64,000 nt of DNA, taken from NCBI GenBank assembly GCA_017515345.1, contig JAFWFZ010000038.1, positions 1 through 64,000 on the forward strand. The letters run 5' to 3'. Source of the stretch: Oscillospiraceae bacterium. GTDB lineage: Bacteria; Bacillota; Clostridia; Oscillospirales; Oscillospiraceae. A program made the position numbers and the translations under genes. Shown piece after piece: positions 17,483 to 26,889 of this stretch. Each line of letters opens with the position of its first letter. Position 1 is the stretch's first letter. Under the pieces are notes generated by a model. That model made no database searches. It worked only from the letters and a program-made list of their open reading frames with translations, and was not told the DNA's origin.

Positions 17483-18604
17483 TCACACGAAGAAGCGCGG
17501 CACACGGGGCGAAACGGCGCACAGCAGCTCATAGGAGATGGTGCCTGCGAGCCCGGCCAGCTCGTCCGCCGTGATCTCCTGATCCCCGTCCCTGCCGAAC
17601 ACGGTGACGATATCGCCCACGGCCGCCTCCGGCACGTCCGTCACGTCCAGCATGCACATATCCATGCAGATGCGCCCGATCTGATGCACGCGCCGGCCTC
17701 GGACGAGCATGTCCATCTTATTGGACAGCGTCCGGTGGAGTCCGTCCGCGTAGCCCACCGGCACCACCGCCACCCGCCGGGGCGACGGCGCGGCGTAGGT
17801 CCTGCCATAGCTCACCGTGTCGCCGGGGGCGAAATCGCGCACCTGCGCGATCCGCGTCTTCAGCGCCATGGCGGGCCTGATGTAATCGCACCCGGGCATA
17901 CAGCCATAGAGCATGATGCCGGGCCGCACCATATCGAGATACGCCTCCGGCCAGCTCAGCATGGCGCCGGAGTTGGAGCAGTGACGGAGGTCGAAGCGTC
18001 TGCCCCTCACCCTCTCCAGTGACGCGGCGGTATCCGTAAAAGCCGCGAGCTGGGCCCGGGTGTAGTCCTCGCCTCCGGGGGTGTCCGAGACGGCGAAGTG
18101 GGTGAATACGCCGGTGAAGTCAAGCCCCTCCAGCGCAAGCGCCTCCGCCGCGCCCGCGGGCGGTTCTGCCCCGGCGCGGCAGACGAAGCCCAGCCGGCCC
18201 ATGCCCGTATCCAGCTTCAGATGGCATTTCAGCGTTCCGCCCGCTCTCTTTGCCTCCCCGGAGAACGCCCTCGCGGTGGCGAGATCGCCCACCGACTGGG
18301 TGATGTCATACCGGATGAGCTCCGATGTGAACGCGGGGTCGGTGCGCCCCAGGATAAGGATCGGGAGCCGGAGCCCCGCCTCCCGCAGCTCGATCGCCTC
18401 CGGCAGGCAGGCCACCGCCAGGTGGTCGCAGCCGTTCTCCTCCAGCGCCTTTGCCACCGGCACCGCGCCGTGGCCGTAGGCGTTCGCCTTCACCACGCCC
18501 AGAAAGCGCGTCCCGGGTCCCAGGCGCGCCTTCATGGCATTCATATTCCCTACGATATTCCCGAGCGAGATCTCCGCCCATGTTCTGCTGTGTGCAAGAT
18601 CCAT
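17483..18604 (-). CDS. alr: Alanine racemase
   Basis: PLP-dependent interconversion of L- and D-alanine for peptidoglycan. 373 residues. The PLP lysine lies in FLGVVKANAYGHGAVP near the N-terminus. The barrel shows HLKLDTGMGRLGF and FTHFAVSD. The C-terminal beta domain carries the catalytic tyrosine region (VSYGRTYAAP) and RICMDMCMLDVTD. ATG 18604 has GAGGGA 5 nt upstream. It lies downstream of the nnr and lipoprotein genes and upstream of mazF, the same order as the ydcC-alr-ndoA region of Bacillus. Confidence 0.96.
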   Translation of the reverse strand: MDLAHSRTWAEISLGNIVGNMNAMKARLGPGTRFLGVVKANAYGHGAVPVAKALEENGCDHLAVACLPEAIELREAGLRLPILILGRTDPAFTSELIRYDITQSVGDLATARAFSGEAKRAGGTLKCHLKLDTGMGRLGFVCRAGAEPPAGAAEALALEGLDFTGVFTHFAVSDTPGGEDYTRAQLAAFTDTAASLERVRGRRFDLRHCSNSGAMLSWPEAYLDMVRPGIMLYGCMPGCDYIRPAMALKTRIAQVRDFAPGDTVSYGRTYAAPSPRRVAVVPVGYADGLHRTLSNKMDMLVRGRRVHQIGRICMDMCMLDVTDVPEAAVGDIVTVFGRDGDQEITADELAGLAGTISYELLCAVSPRVPRFFV

Positions 18605-18622
18605 TCTGATCCCTCTTTTGTA

Positions 18623-19192
18623 TTAGTTTACGGTCACGTTTTCAAATTCGCAGGTGAGCACCGTCCTGCCGCCGCTGATGAGCTCGCCGCGGACGGGCAG
18701 GAGCGTATCGGCGTCGAACCACGCCCGGTGGACAACTGCTTCCGATACCCGGGATTCTATCATAAAAGTCCGGCGGCTGCCAACCTTTTCTATCCCGCAC
18801 TCGTCGATGTAGCCGGTCTTCCACTGCCGGAGCATCAGCGGCAGCGCCTCCGCGGGGGACAGGCCGTCCTCCGTAAGCTCGCCCGCGGCCAGGACCGCCC
18901 CCTCACAGGTCAGGGACCCGCTGTCCACATCCGCCTCCGCGGTCAGTCCGGCGATGGCCTCCGGCGCGGTCACTGTGAGCGTTCCGCCGGACGCGCTCCC
19001 CTCGTAACGCACGGAAAAGCAGAGCATCTCATCCCCCAGGTCGGCGGTGAGCGCGGCGTCCATCCGGAGCGTCTGCGCGCCCAGCAGCCTCGTCCGCATA
19101 TCCGTGCACAGCCCGGCCGCCTCCGCATCTGCGGAGCAGCCAACCAACAGGAGCGCCGCCAGCAGCAGCGCCGGAAACAGCGTTTTTCGCAA
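18623..19192 (-). CDS. Outer-surface lipoprotein (YdcC/LolA-like context)
   Basis: 189-residue lipoprotein with signal MRKTLFPALLLAALLLVGC; Cys19 is the lipidation site. The mature part is beta-rich (LRMDAALTADLGDEMLCFSVRYEG; GGTLTVTAPEAIAG; TFMIESRVSE; HRAWFDADTLLPVRGELISGGRTVLTCEFENV). This strand pattern recalls the LolA-like fold of the YdcC family, which precedes alr in Bacillus. The start is TTG 19192, with AGGTGA overlapping the nnr stop region 6 nt upstream. Its precise role is unknown. Confidence 0.78.
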   Translation of the reverse strand: MRKTLFPALLLAALLLVGCSADAEAAGLCTDMRTRLLGAQTLRMDAALTADLGDEMLCFSVRYEGSASGGTLTVTAPEAIAGLTAEADVDSGSLTCEGAVLAAGELTEDGLSPAEALPLMLRQWKTGYIDECGIEKVGSRRTFMIESRVSEAVVHRAWFDADTLLPVRGELISGGRTVLTCEFENVTVN

Positions 19193-19198
19193 AAAGGA

Positions 19199-20719
19199 TC
19201 ACCTCATCAGGCTTTTGATCGCCCAGGGGATCGCCTCCGTCACGTCGTCCGCCGTCACCGAATACTCTCCCAGCCGACCGGCGCACCGGTCGCCCGCCAG
19301 GCCGTGGACGTAGACAGCCGCTGCCGCCGCGTCGTCCAGCGGGAAGCCCTGGCCGATAAAGCCCGCGAGGATGCCCGCCAGCACGTCGCCGCTGCCGCCC
19401 TTGGCCAGGGCCGGCCCGCCGGTGGTGTTGATGACGGCGGAGCCGTCCGGCAGCGCCGTGATCGTGCCGTGGCCCTTGAGGATAAGGATACAGCCGTATT
19501 TCTCCGCGAAGGTGCGCGCCCTTGTGAGCCGGTCGCCCTCTCCCCCGCCGCCCAGACGGGCGAATTCGCCGTCGTGGGGCGTGAGGATGACGGGGCATTC
19601 CGCCCTGTGCAGTATATCTATATTCCCCGCCAGGGCGTTTATGCCATCCGCGTCCAGAATGAGCGGGACCCGGCAGCTCTCCACGAGCCTGAAAATGAAC
19701 GTCCGGCAATCCTCTGACCGGCCGAGGCCGGGGCCCGCCAGCACCACATCGGCCGCGCGCAGCCTATCTCCCAGCGCGTCGAAGGCAGCGGCCGAGAGCA
19801 TCCCGTCCTTCCCCGGCAGGGGGAAGGGCATGACCTCCGAGCATTTGACGGCCGTGATGGCGTAGATCTCCTCCGGGACGCCCAGGCAGACAAGGCCCGC
19901 GCCCGCCCGGGACGCGGCGTTTGCCGCCAGCACCGGCGCGCCGGTGAATCCCACGCTGCCCGCGATGATCAGATCCCTTCCGAAGTCGCCCTTGTGGGCG
20001 TCCGGAGCGCGCCGGGGCAGCGTGAGGCTGGCGGCGTCCACCGTGGCGATCCGGCTCTCCTGCGCGGCCAGCAGCTCCCGGGGGATGCCGATGTCGCAGA
20101 CGCGCACCTCGCCGCAGCAGACGCACCCGGGCTGGAGATAGAGGCCCGGCTTCGGCAGAGAGAAGGTGACGGTCACATCCGCCCGCACCGCGGTGCCCAG
20201 GATCTCTCCCGTATCCGCATGGACGCCGCTGGGTACATCCGCCGCGATGACCCGCGCGCCGGAGGCGTTGATGAGCTCCGCAGCCGCCTTCGCGGCGCCG
20301 CGCATGGGGGAATTGAGCCCGATGCCGAACATGGCGTCGATCACCGCCCCGCAATCAGTGAGGACCGCCCCCGCCGCCTCGGCGGAGAAGTCCTCCACCC
20401 GGCCGCCCGCCGCGTTCAGACGCCGCTCCATCTCCAGAAAATCGGCCGTGGCCTTTTCCCGTTTTCCCACCAGGAACACGCGGACGGCACAGCCCTGCCG
20501 CAGCAGCATCTCCGCCGCGGCCACGCCGTCGCCCCCGTTGTTGCCGCTGCCGCAGAATACGGCCGCGGGCTTCTCCGTGTCCAGCGTCTCCATGACCGCG
20601 GAAACCACGTGGGCGGCCGCCGTCTCCATGAGCCGGAGGGAGGGGATGCCCCGCTCCTCGATGGCGATCCTGTCAAGCTCCCGCATCCGGTCGGCGAATA
20701 GTGCTTTCACTTCCGTCAC
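19199..20719 (-). CDS. nnr: Bifunctional NAD(P)H-hydrate epimerase / ADP-dependent NAD(P)H-hydrate dehydratase
   Basis: Repairs hydrated NADH/NADPH. 506 residues. The N-terminal YjeF_N epimerase domain (about 1-210) includes AVFCGSGNNGGDGVAAAEMLL and VIAADVPSGVHADTG. The C-terminal ribokinase-like dehydratase (about 225-500) includes VVLAGPGLGRS, LDADGINALAG, VILTPHDGEFARL and the catalytic NTTGGPALAKGGSGDVLAG. Start GTG 20719, or an in-frame GTG at 20710 with GAGGTGA upstream; the choice changes only three residues. First gene of the nnr-lipoprotein-alr-mazF operon. acpS, often adjacent in other Firmicutes, is absent here. Confidence 0.95.
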   Translation of the reverse strand: MTEVKALFADRMRELDRIAIEERGIPSLRLMETAAAHVVSAVMETLDTEKPAAVFCGSGNNGGDGVAAAEMLLRQGCAVRVFLVGKREKATADFLEMERRLNAAGGRVEDFSAEAAGAVLTDCGAVIDAMFGIGLNSPMRGAAKAAAELINASGARVIAADVPSGVHADTGEILGTAVRADVTVTFSLPKPGLYLQPGCVCCGEVRVCDIGIPRELLAAQESRIATVDAASLTLPRRAPDAHKGDFGRDLIIAGSVGFTGAPVLAANAASRAGAGLVCLGVPEEIYAITAVKCSEVMPFPLPGKDGMLSAAAFDALGDRLRAADVVLAGPGLGRSEDCRTFIFRLVESCRVPLILDADGINALAGNIDILHRAECPVILTPHDGEFARLGGGGEGDRLTRARTFAEKYGCILILKGHGTITALPDGSAVINTTGGPALAKGGSGDVLAGILAGFIGQGFPLDDAAAAAVYVHGLAGDRCAGRLGEYSVTADDVTEAIPWAIKSLMR

Positions 20720-20824
20720 CTCACTGATGATCGTTTTTTCAAATATACTTCATCCCGGGAAGCGTGTCAATCGGCGGCGGGGCGGGAAAAACTGTGTTTT
20801 TTTCGGAAAAATCCGCGTTTTCCC

Positions 20825-20853
20825 TTGACAGGGCGCATCTATTCTGCTAGTAT
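20825..20853 (+). promoter_or_regulatory. Promoter of rplJ-rplL operon
   Basis: TTGACA (20825-20830), 17-nt spacer, TAGTAT (20848-20853), just upstream of the L10 leader RNA. Confidence 0.75.
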
Positions 20854-20865
20854 ATGCGTTGCGCT

Positions 20866-20960
20866 CCAAAGACAGCAGGTGGCTCGCGCCGTAAATCCTG
20901 CCGAGGACGGCGTACAATATTTTGTATGCTTCTGTCCCCGTGTCTTTTGACGCGGGGATT
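20866..20960 (+). ncRNA. Ribosomal protein L10 leader
   Basis: Cis-acting autoregulatory RNA bound by L10 (L12)4. Visible hallmarks are CCAAAGACAGCAGGTGGC, the paired CCTGCCGAGG downstream, and a 3' hairpin formed by CCCCG (20936-20940) with CGGGG (20953-20957) plus a U-rich end, which can act as an attenuator before rplJ. It sits between the promoter and the rplJ start, as in Bacillus and many Firmicutes. Confidence 0.87.
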
Positions 20961-21004
20961 TTCATTGGGACGCCTCATTTTATTTCCGGAGGTGAAAACA
21001 AACA

Positions 21005-21544
21005 ATGCCTAACGCAAAGGTACTCAGCGAGAAACAGAAGATCGTGGCCGATCTCACCGAAAAGATCAAGGCTGCCCAGGCCGGCGTGCTGGTGGACTAC
21101 ACCGGTATCACCGTGGCCGAGGACACCGAGATGCGCCGCAAGCTGCGCGCCGAGAACGTGGAGTATTCCGTCATCAAGAACACGCTGCTCCGGTTCGCCG
21201 TGAACAACGTGGGGATGGAGGCGCTGGACGACGTCCTCAACGGGACGACCTCCCTCGCCATCAGCACGGAGGATCCCATCGCTCCCGCGCGGATCATCAA
21301 GGAGCACGCCGACAAGTTCAACGATCACTTTGTGATCAAGGGCGGCTTCATGGACGGCAAGGTCATCTCTGTTGACGAGATCAACGCTCTTGCCAGCATC
21401 CCGCCCCTGCCCATCCTGCGCGCCCAGGTGCTCGGCACCATGCTGGCGCCCATCACCAGCCTGGCCGTCGTTCTGAAGGCCATCGCCGAAAAAGGCGGCG
21501 AAGTCGCCCCTGCCGAGGGGGAGCCCGCTCCCGCCGCGGAATAA
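21005..21544 (+). CDS. rplJ: 50S ribosomal protein L10
   Basis: Stalk base protein of 179 residues: MPNAKVLSEKQKIVADLTEK, AGVLVDYTGITVAEDTEMRR, and VIKNTLLRFAVNNVGMEAL are typical of L10. The C-terminal helix binding L7/L12 is at about 130-165, followed by a Glu/Pro/Ala-rich tail. ATG 21005, with GGAGGTGA upstream. It is followed 37 nt later by rplL and controlled by the L10 leader. Confidence 0.97.
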   Translation: MPNAKVLSEKQKIVADLTEKIKAAQAGVLVDYTGITVAEDTEMRRKLRAENVEYSVIKNTLLRFAVNNVGMEALDDVLNGTTSLAISTEDPIAPARIIKEHADKFNDHFVIKGGFMDGKVISVDEINALASIPPLPILRAQVLGTMLAPITSLAVVLKAIAEKGGEVAPAEGEPAPAAE

Positions 21545-21581
21545 TCATCGACTCAACTACTTTTAAGGAGGAAAATTAAAA

Positions 21582-21956
21582 ATGGCTAGCGAAAAGATTG
21601 CTGCTCTGATCGAAGAAGTGAAAGCTCTGACCGTTATGGAGCTGAATGATCTGGTCCACGCGCTTGAGGAAGAGTTCGGCGTTTCCGCCGCCGCCATGGC
21701 CGCTCCGGCCGCCGGCGCCGCCGCCGCCCCCGCCGAGGAGGAGAAGACCGAGTTTGACGTGGTCATGACCAGCTTCGGCGCTGAGAAGATCAAGGTCATC
21801 AAGGAAGTCCGTGCCATCACCGGCCTGGGCCTGGCCGACGCCAAGGCTCTTGTCGAGGGCATCCCCGCCAAGATCAAGGAAGGCGCTTCCAAGGACGAGG
21901 CCGAGGAGATCAAGAAGAAGCTCACCGACGTGGGCGCTACCATCGAGCTCAAGTAA
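21582..21956 (+). CDS. rplL: 50S ribosomal protein L7/L12
   Basis: 124 residues. The N-terminal dimerisation helix region ([22 protein letters not shown]), an Ala/Pro-rich hinge (about 38-53), and the conserved C-terminal factor-binding domain ([20 protein letters not shown] ... [20 protein letters not shown]) are all visible. ATG 21582 follows AAGGAGG. Last gene of the operon; a strong terminator follows. Confidence 0.98.
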   Translation: MASEKIAALIEEVKALTVMELNDLVHALEEEFGVSAAAMAAPAAGAAAAPAEEEKTEFDVVMTSFGAEKIKVIKEVRAITGLGLADAKALVEGIPAKIKEGASKDEAEEIKKKLTDVGATIELK

Positions 21957-21983
21957 GTCCGCTCTTCAAACCGGACAAACGTC

Positions 21984-22026
21984 CCGCCTGCCGCAGGCTC
22001 TGCCTGCCGGCAGGCGGTTTTCTTTT
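21984..22026 (+). terminator. Rho-independent terminator after rplL
   Basis: A 10-bp stem (21984-21993 with 22008-22017) is followed by TTTTCTTTTT, 28 nt after the rplL stop. Confidence 0.9.
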
Positions 22027-22035
22027 TCAAGCAAA

Positions 22036-22061
22036 ATCCCCCCGGCCTATGCCGGGGGGAT
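22036..22061 (-). terminator. Rho-independent terminator for the minus-strand SLH gene
   Basis: An 11-bp C/G-rich stem with a 4-nt loop; on the minus strand it is followed by TTTTGCTTG. It lies about 75 nt after the stop of the SLH exoprotein gene. Confidence 0.85.
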
Positions 22062-22136
22062 CCTGATTTATCGGACATACGGCATACGCTGCCGCACGGA
22101 GCGGCGGCGAGCCCTGCTCTGCGCCGGACTGTATCC

Positions 22137-25100
22137 TCAGCTCTGCCCGCCGGCAAGCCAGCGGTACAGCATCTGCACGAGCTGGGCTCTGGTTGCGGTC
22201 CCCTGCGGGCTGAGCGCAGTCTCCGAGGTGCCCTTCACGATGCCGTTTCCAACGGCCCAGCGCATGGCCTCGCGGGCATAGGGCGAGACGCTGTCACAGT
22301 CTGTGTATGCGGACAGATCCGTATCCGGAGCCGCCGTGTCACCGTCCCTGTGCCCGGCGCAGCGGTACAGGACGGTCACCAACTCCTCCCGGGTAATGCA
22401 CTGATCGGGGGCGAAAAGCCCGCCCGGGTAGCCCTGGACTATACCGCTTTCCGCCGCCCAGGCGACCGCATCAGTATACCATTCTCCCTCCGGCACGTCG
22501 GCAAAGGCCGCGCCGCCGTCGGGCTCCGGGCAGGATTCATTCCGCCAGAGCATGGTGACGACCTGCGCCCGCGTCGTTTCCTGACCGGGTCCGAACGTAT
22601 CCCCGCTGACGCCGGAGGTGATCCCATTCTGCGCAGCCCACAGCACAGCCTCCTCAAACCAGCTTCCGGCGGGGACATCCGTAAACTCGGGAGGAACGAT
22701 GAACCGGTAATAGACCGATATAACCTCTTCTTCCGCTTCATACCAGGCCTCTGTCGGCACTCCGTTGACGGTGACGGTCCCGGTATAAGCATCCGTGCCG
22801 TACTCATCCTGCTCCAGCGCGAAAACCGCTTTCCCCGGCACAGCCCTCAGGTAAACGGAAAGCTCATACTCCCCGGGGCCCGATATTTCTTCCACCTGAT
22901 TGAAGTGTTCGTCCACCACGTGGTACTCCGCGATCTCGCAGTATTCGCTCTCCGCGGCGGCGGGCCTGCCGACCGGTTCACCGATCGCGGGGATCGGGTA
23001 GCTGACCTGAAGGTCATTCAGGAACCGGAGCCACCCGGCCGAAGCGGTCATATCCCGCGTCGCGGCGATCTCCTCCAGCGGCTTTCCGCTCTCATCCAGC
23101 CAGCCGTTGAAAAGCCAGGTCCTGCCGTTCTCGGTGACCGGCTCGGTAACAACGGGCAGATCGAGATAGCGAAGCAGCTTTCCCTTCGGGACCCGGATGG
23201 CGGCGGGCGGCTCCGCGAAGTCGCCGGCGTCAAAGGACACTGTCACCGTACCGGGCGTTCCGACGGTGAATTCCCAGACCGCCTCCGCCGTGCTCACACC
23301 GTCGGCATACGTGATCGCGGGCGGCGCGACCGGCTCGCGGCCGTTGACGGTAAACCGGAAATCCCCGGAGATCAGATGGCCGACCGCATTCAGGCGGGCG
23401 CGGAAATAGGAAACGGTATGATCCGGAACGGCTTCCCCGTCCATGCTCCAGGAGGACTCCCCTACGCTCAGCCAGGGAAGGCCGATCCCCTCGACAGAAC
23501 GAACGAACTCGTCGGCCATTTTCCCCGAAGGATCGCCCGGCTTCACCTCGCTCACCGCGGCGGCGACGGAATCCAGCGTCGGCTGCGGAGCCATGATCTT
23601 CAGCCTCGCAAGCAGGGTATCGAAGTGGTGGGACCGGGTCAGGGAGTTGACATGCTCCACGATCTCCACAAGCGGGAGGACGTACATGAGGGCGTCGACC
23701 GTTTCTTCTCCGGTGGGCTCATACGCGGTATCGACCGCGAGCGGCCCGGCCAGGCGGAGCAGCGCGTAGAAATCGGTATCCGTCAGGCTCACGGGGGCTG
23801 CCGCAAGACTGTCCAGGAGGGCGTGGGCACCCAGCGCCGCTTTCCAGTAGAACGGCGCCGCCTGATCCCATGCGCCTCCGGCGTCGAGGACCGCCGCCTT
23901 TACCAGATCGCGCAGCAAAGAGAACAGGGTTTCCGGCTCATCCAGAAGCGAGGAGACGTCGATCCCGCTCAGCTCGCCGCTGAAGATCGTCCCCATCAGA
24001 TCGGCAAACGCCTCCTGATAGGAATACCGGACTGTGACGGAGCTGCCGTCGGGGGCGGCGAACGAATCGGTGCGGGCCCTGGAATAGTCCGCGCGGTCGG
24101 GCGTCCCGCTCCCGGCCGGGCCGGCGGAGACCTGTGCCTCCAGCTTTCGGATCAGTTCAGTCATTTCCGCCTCATAGGGAGCGGCGTCTTCAGCCGCGGC
24201 GGCCGGGCTCCCCAGCCGTTCGAGCTCCTCCCGCAGGCCGGCGTCCGTCTCCTCCGTGTTCAGCTCACAGTCAACCCCGTAGCGGATCATGCCCCACACC
24301 GGGACCTTTGTGACGGGGTCATCGCTGCACACGTAGTTGTGGATATACCCGTATTTCACGGCGTTGTCCGGCACGGCGGCCGCGTCCACCGTCGCGGGGG
24401 CTTCAAACGTATACGCATAGACCCCGGCGTTGACGGCGCCGGACCGATCCAGCCGATCCGGGAGCTTCGCCGCGATGAGATTCGCCAGCGCGCCGCCCCG
24501 GCTCTGGCCGGTGATCCAGTATTTGACCTTCCCGCCGCCGCCGAGCGCCGCGATGCCGTCCACCACCTTTTCCGCGGCACGGCCGAGAGCGAAATGCTCT
24601 CCCTCCGCGGTATCGCCGTTCACGATAAAGTTCTGCTTCCAGCCCTTTACCTTGGTCTGCGCGTCCAGTGCATGGCTCTGGATGGCGATGGCGACCAGGG
24701 TGCAGCCGCCGACGGTCTTCCTGGCCCAGGTATAGGCGCAGTCGTCCGGATCCTCGGTCTTGAAGCCCGTAAAGCCCACGCTGTCAAACCCGAGGGCGCG
24801 CAGCAGCCCGGCGCCGGCGCCGTTCTCTTCATCCTTCACCGCGGCTGCGACGAGCTGCATGGACAGCAGCGCCAGAGAATCGTTCCGCTCCTCGGGCGCT
24901 TCCTCGAACCAGTGATCGGACCAGCGGAAGCTGTCCCGTATGGTCTCGCCCGCCGCATAGGTGGAGTACGCGGAATAGACCCCGAACACCTCCGCACCCG
25001 CGTTATCGTATGCGGCCGCCGCGTCGGCGGCCAGGGCCGCGGGCAGGCTGCCGGCGAGCAGCAGCGCCGCCAGCAGGACCGATATCCATCTCACGGATCG

Positions 25101-25172
25101 CTTTATACCATTCCTTTCCCGAACGGACCTCTGATCTGCATGTCCGCCGGAGGCCGTCGCTTTCTTTTTCAT
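22137..25172 (-). CDS. Large secreted SLH-domain protein with lipase-like alpha/beta hydrolase domain
   Basis: About 1011 residues. After a charged lead, a signal segment (ISVLLAALLLAGSLPAALA) directs export. Around residues 50-330 lies a class-3-lipase-like fold. The nucleophile elbow is ITGQSRGGALANLIAA (GxSxGG) and a following segment resembles the region with the acid residue (YGYIHNYVCSDDPVTKVP). The middle (about 600-700) holds a segment resembling cell-wall repeat modules (GRTWLFNGWLDESGKPLEEI). The C-terminus has three SLH repeats (FTDVPAGSWFEEAVLWAAQ, FADVPEGEWYTDAVAWAAE, YTDCDSVSPYAREAMRWAVG) that anchor to pyruvylated wall polymers. ATG 25172 follows GGAGG. The substrate is unknown, and the catalytic Asp/His were not fully assigned. 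Confidence 0.85.
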   Translation of the reverse strand: MKKKATASGGHADQRSVRERNGIKRSVRWISVLLAALLLAGSLPAALAADAAAAYDNAGAEVFGVYSAYSTYAAGETIRDSFRWSDHWFEEAPEERNDSLALLSMQLVAAAVKDEENGAGAGLLRALGFDSVGFTGFKTEDPDDCAYTWARKTVGGCTLVAIAIQSHALDAQTKVKGWKQNFIVNGDTAEGEHFALGRAAEKVVDGIAALGGGGKVKYWITGQSRGGALANLIAAKLPDRLDRSGAVNAGVYAYTFEAPATVDAAAVPDNAVKYGYIHNYVCSDDPVTKVPVWGMIRYGVDCELNTEETDAGLREELERLGSPAAAAEDAAPYEAEMTELIRKLEAQVSAGPAGSGTPDRADYSRARTDSFAAPDGSSVTVRYSYQEAFADLMGTIFSGELSGIDVSSLLDEPETLFSLLRDLVKAAVLDAGGAWDQAAPFYWKAALGAHALLDSLAAAPVSLTDTDFYALLRLAGPLAVDTAYEPTGEETVDALMYVLPLVEIVEHVNSLTRSHHFDTLLARLKIMAPQPTLDSVAAAVSEVKPGDPSGKMADEFVRSVEGIGLPWLSVGESSWSMDGEAVPDHTVSYFRARLNAVGHLISGDFRFTVNGREPVAPPAITYADGVSTAEAVWEFTVGTPGTVTVSFDAGDFAEPPAAIRVPKGKLLRYLDLPVVTEPVTENGRTWLFNGWLDESGKPLEEIAATRDMTASAGWLRFLNDLQVSYPIPAIGEPVGRPAAAESEYCEIAEYHVVDEHFNQVEEISGPGEYELSVYLRAVPGKAVFALEQDEYGTDAYTGTVTVNGVPTEAWYEAEEEVISVYYRFIVPPEFTDVPAGSWFEEAVLWAAQNGITSGVSGDTFGPGQETTRAQVVTMLWRNESCPEPDGGAAFADVPEGEWYTDAVAWAAESGIVQGYPGGLFAPDQCITREELVTVLYRCAGHRDGDTAAPDTDLSAYTDCDSVSPYAREAMRWAVGNGIVKGTSETALSPQGTATRAQLVQMLYRWLAGGQS

Positions 25173-25225
25173 CGCTTCCTCCTTACGATCGTTTCTTCCC
25201 ATATTCGGCCGGCGGTGTTCCCGCC

Positions 25226-26548
25226 TCAGTGCTCGGACAGAGCCTTCCCGTGATAACTCAGGGAGTCCGTGGCAAGGGAGGCGAGGCCCAGCGCCCTTTC
25301 GTACTTTCTCGGCTCCTTTTCGGAGTTGTGCTTCAGCTCCTCGGGGATGTGGATGACCACGCCCGTATCCGCAAGATTCTGCTGCAGAGCCTCCACGTTC
25401 AGCCCCTGGAGGGTGACGCCGCTCCGGATGGCCAGGGCCGCGGCGGTGCCGGAGACCTGCCCCGTGAACACACAGTTGGGTATGCTGCGCATGATTGCCC
25501 AGCCGATGCCCCCGGCGGAGACCATACGCCCCGCGGCGGCAATGTTCTCGATCCGTTTGTCGATCACCGCCTCATAGGGGAACTCATAGACCGGGGCGGG
25601 ATTTGCCAGAGAGGGGATCACGATGCCCACGGAGTGCTCCTCGCGCTGTCCCTCGATGACCTGCATCTCCCTGAGGCCCTTCAGCCGCCGCGTGTTGCGG
25701 AACTGGGGCAGGGTGGGCATGGTCATAAAGGCATAGCCGGGGCGGTCGTGCTTTTTGAGATACTCCAGGGCCAGCGAGCGGCTCAGGTGCACATAGTCGT
25801 TGACCCCGTCCGCCGTGGTGCCGTAGAAGGTGGGGACCCCGCTCCCGGAGTTGTCCACGTCCGGGCGGAGGCCGAACCACCGCATGCGGATATTGGCCAG
25901 CACCTCGTTGGAGGCGGTCTCATTCTTGATGCGGTCCACGTCCAGCTCATAGGTCCAGGTGGATACGATGCTCTTCTGCGTCTCGCACTCCGCGCCCGCC
26001 CGGAACAGCACATCGGCGTCCCCGCAGGCATCCACCACCATTTTCGCAAGATAGGCGCTGCGCCCGGACTTGTTCTCCACGATCACGCCGCGGCACCGGT
26101 TCCCCTCCATGATGGGGAGGCAGACGCTGGTGTCGAACATCACCTTGACGCCTTCCTGCTCCATATACTCGTCCAGCGCCATGACGCAGGCGGGGATATT
26201 GAAGGTGCACTGGTACCTGCCCGTGGGGTTTTCCACATACCAGGGACTGTCCTTCCAGCATTCCGGGATGTCGTCGTAGGAGTAGCGGTGGCACACATGC
26301 ATAAGCTCCTCCGCAAGGCCGCCGTAGAGGCGGTGGCCCAGGCCGTCGTCAATGGGCAGATACACACATACGTGGCCCAGCGTGGCCAGACCGCCCAGGG
26401 CGATGGTTTTTTCCAGCAGGGTGACCTTTACTCCGTTCCTGGCCGCCGCGGCCGCCGCCGCCACACCGGCCAGCCCGCCGCCGATAACCAGTACGTCCGT
26501 TTCACCGGCAACAGGGATCTCCCGCCGTTCTTCCGTGATGGTCTTCAT
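25226..26548 (-). CDS. FAD-dependent oxidoreductase (FAD_oxidored family)
   Basis: Flavoprotein of 440 residues. The N-terminal FAD Rossmann motif is DVLVIGGGLAGVAAAAAAARNG, then VTLLEKTIALGGLATLG. A second cofactor motif, KMVVDACGDADVLFRAGAE, matches the ATG/GD motif region. The C-terminal AAAGRMVSAGGIGWAIMRSIPNC closes the FAD site. It lacks CxxC iron-sulfur motifs. ATG 26548 has AAGGAG 7 nt upstream; an upstream in-frame ATG exists but has no ribosome site. It lies 53 nt upstream of the SLH gene on the same strand and may share transcription with it. Family members oxidise unknown small molecules. Confidence 0.82.
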   Translation of the reverse strand: MKTITEERREIPVAGETDVLVIGGGLAGVAAAAAAARNGVKVTLLEKTIALGGLATLGHVCVYLPIDDGLGHRLYGGLAEELMHVCHRYSYDDIPECWKDSPWYVENPTGRYQCTFNIPACVMALDEYMEQEGVKVMFDTSVCLPIMEGNRCRGVIVENKSGRSAYLAKMVVDACGDADVLFRAGAECETQKSIVSTWTYELDVDRIKNETASNEVLANIRMRWFGLRPDVDNSGSGVPTFYGTTADGVNDYVHLSRSLALEYLKKHDRPGYAFMTMPTLPQFRNTRRLKGLREMQVIEGQREEHSVGIVIPSLANPAPVYEFPYEAVIDKRIENIAAAGRMVSAGGIGWAIMRSIPNCVFTGQVSGTAAALAIRSGVTLQGLNVEALQQNLADTGVVIHIPEELKHNSEKEPRKYERALGLASLATDSLSYHGKALSEH

Positions 26549-26784
26549 GCGGATCACTCCTTTTCGCGATACGTTTTGGTACAGTATACTCTGAACGGAC
26601 GGCATTTGCAATCTCGGGAGCAAAAAGCCGACGCGGACCGGTCATCATCCTCCGCGTCTGTACGGGACTCATGTCGCCGGCAGTAAAACCGCTTTGATCC
26701 CGCGCGGAAGCTCCGTTCGTCCCGCGCGGTCCCCGTTTCGTTTTTCACCGTAGCAGAATTCCGACGGATGTCGGATTTTGTCTG

Positions 26785-26813
26785 TTGCTATTTATCGCGG
26801 AATCCTTTATAAT
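26785..26813 (+). promoter_or_regulatory. Promoter of the flavoprotein-hydrogenase operon
   Basis: TTGCTA (26785-26790), 17-nt spacer, consensus TATAAT (26808-26813). A small hairpin (TCCGAC/GTCGGA, 26760-26775) lies just upstream, and the roughly 70-nt leader contains GCAAAC/GTTTGC, a short stem. No known riboswitch was recognised. Confidence 0.75.
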
Positions 26814-26889
26814 ACTGGCTGAAAGTAAACGCCGGAAAGCGCGGCAGCAAACCGGGCGTTTGCAAATAACACTTTTAGGAGACGCAACT

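Noticed and set aside
22350..25253. 967-codon plus-strand frame
   Set aside because: Antisense of the SLH exoprotein, low-complexity Arg/Gly/Asp composition, no start signal.
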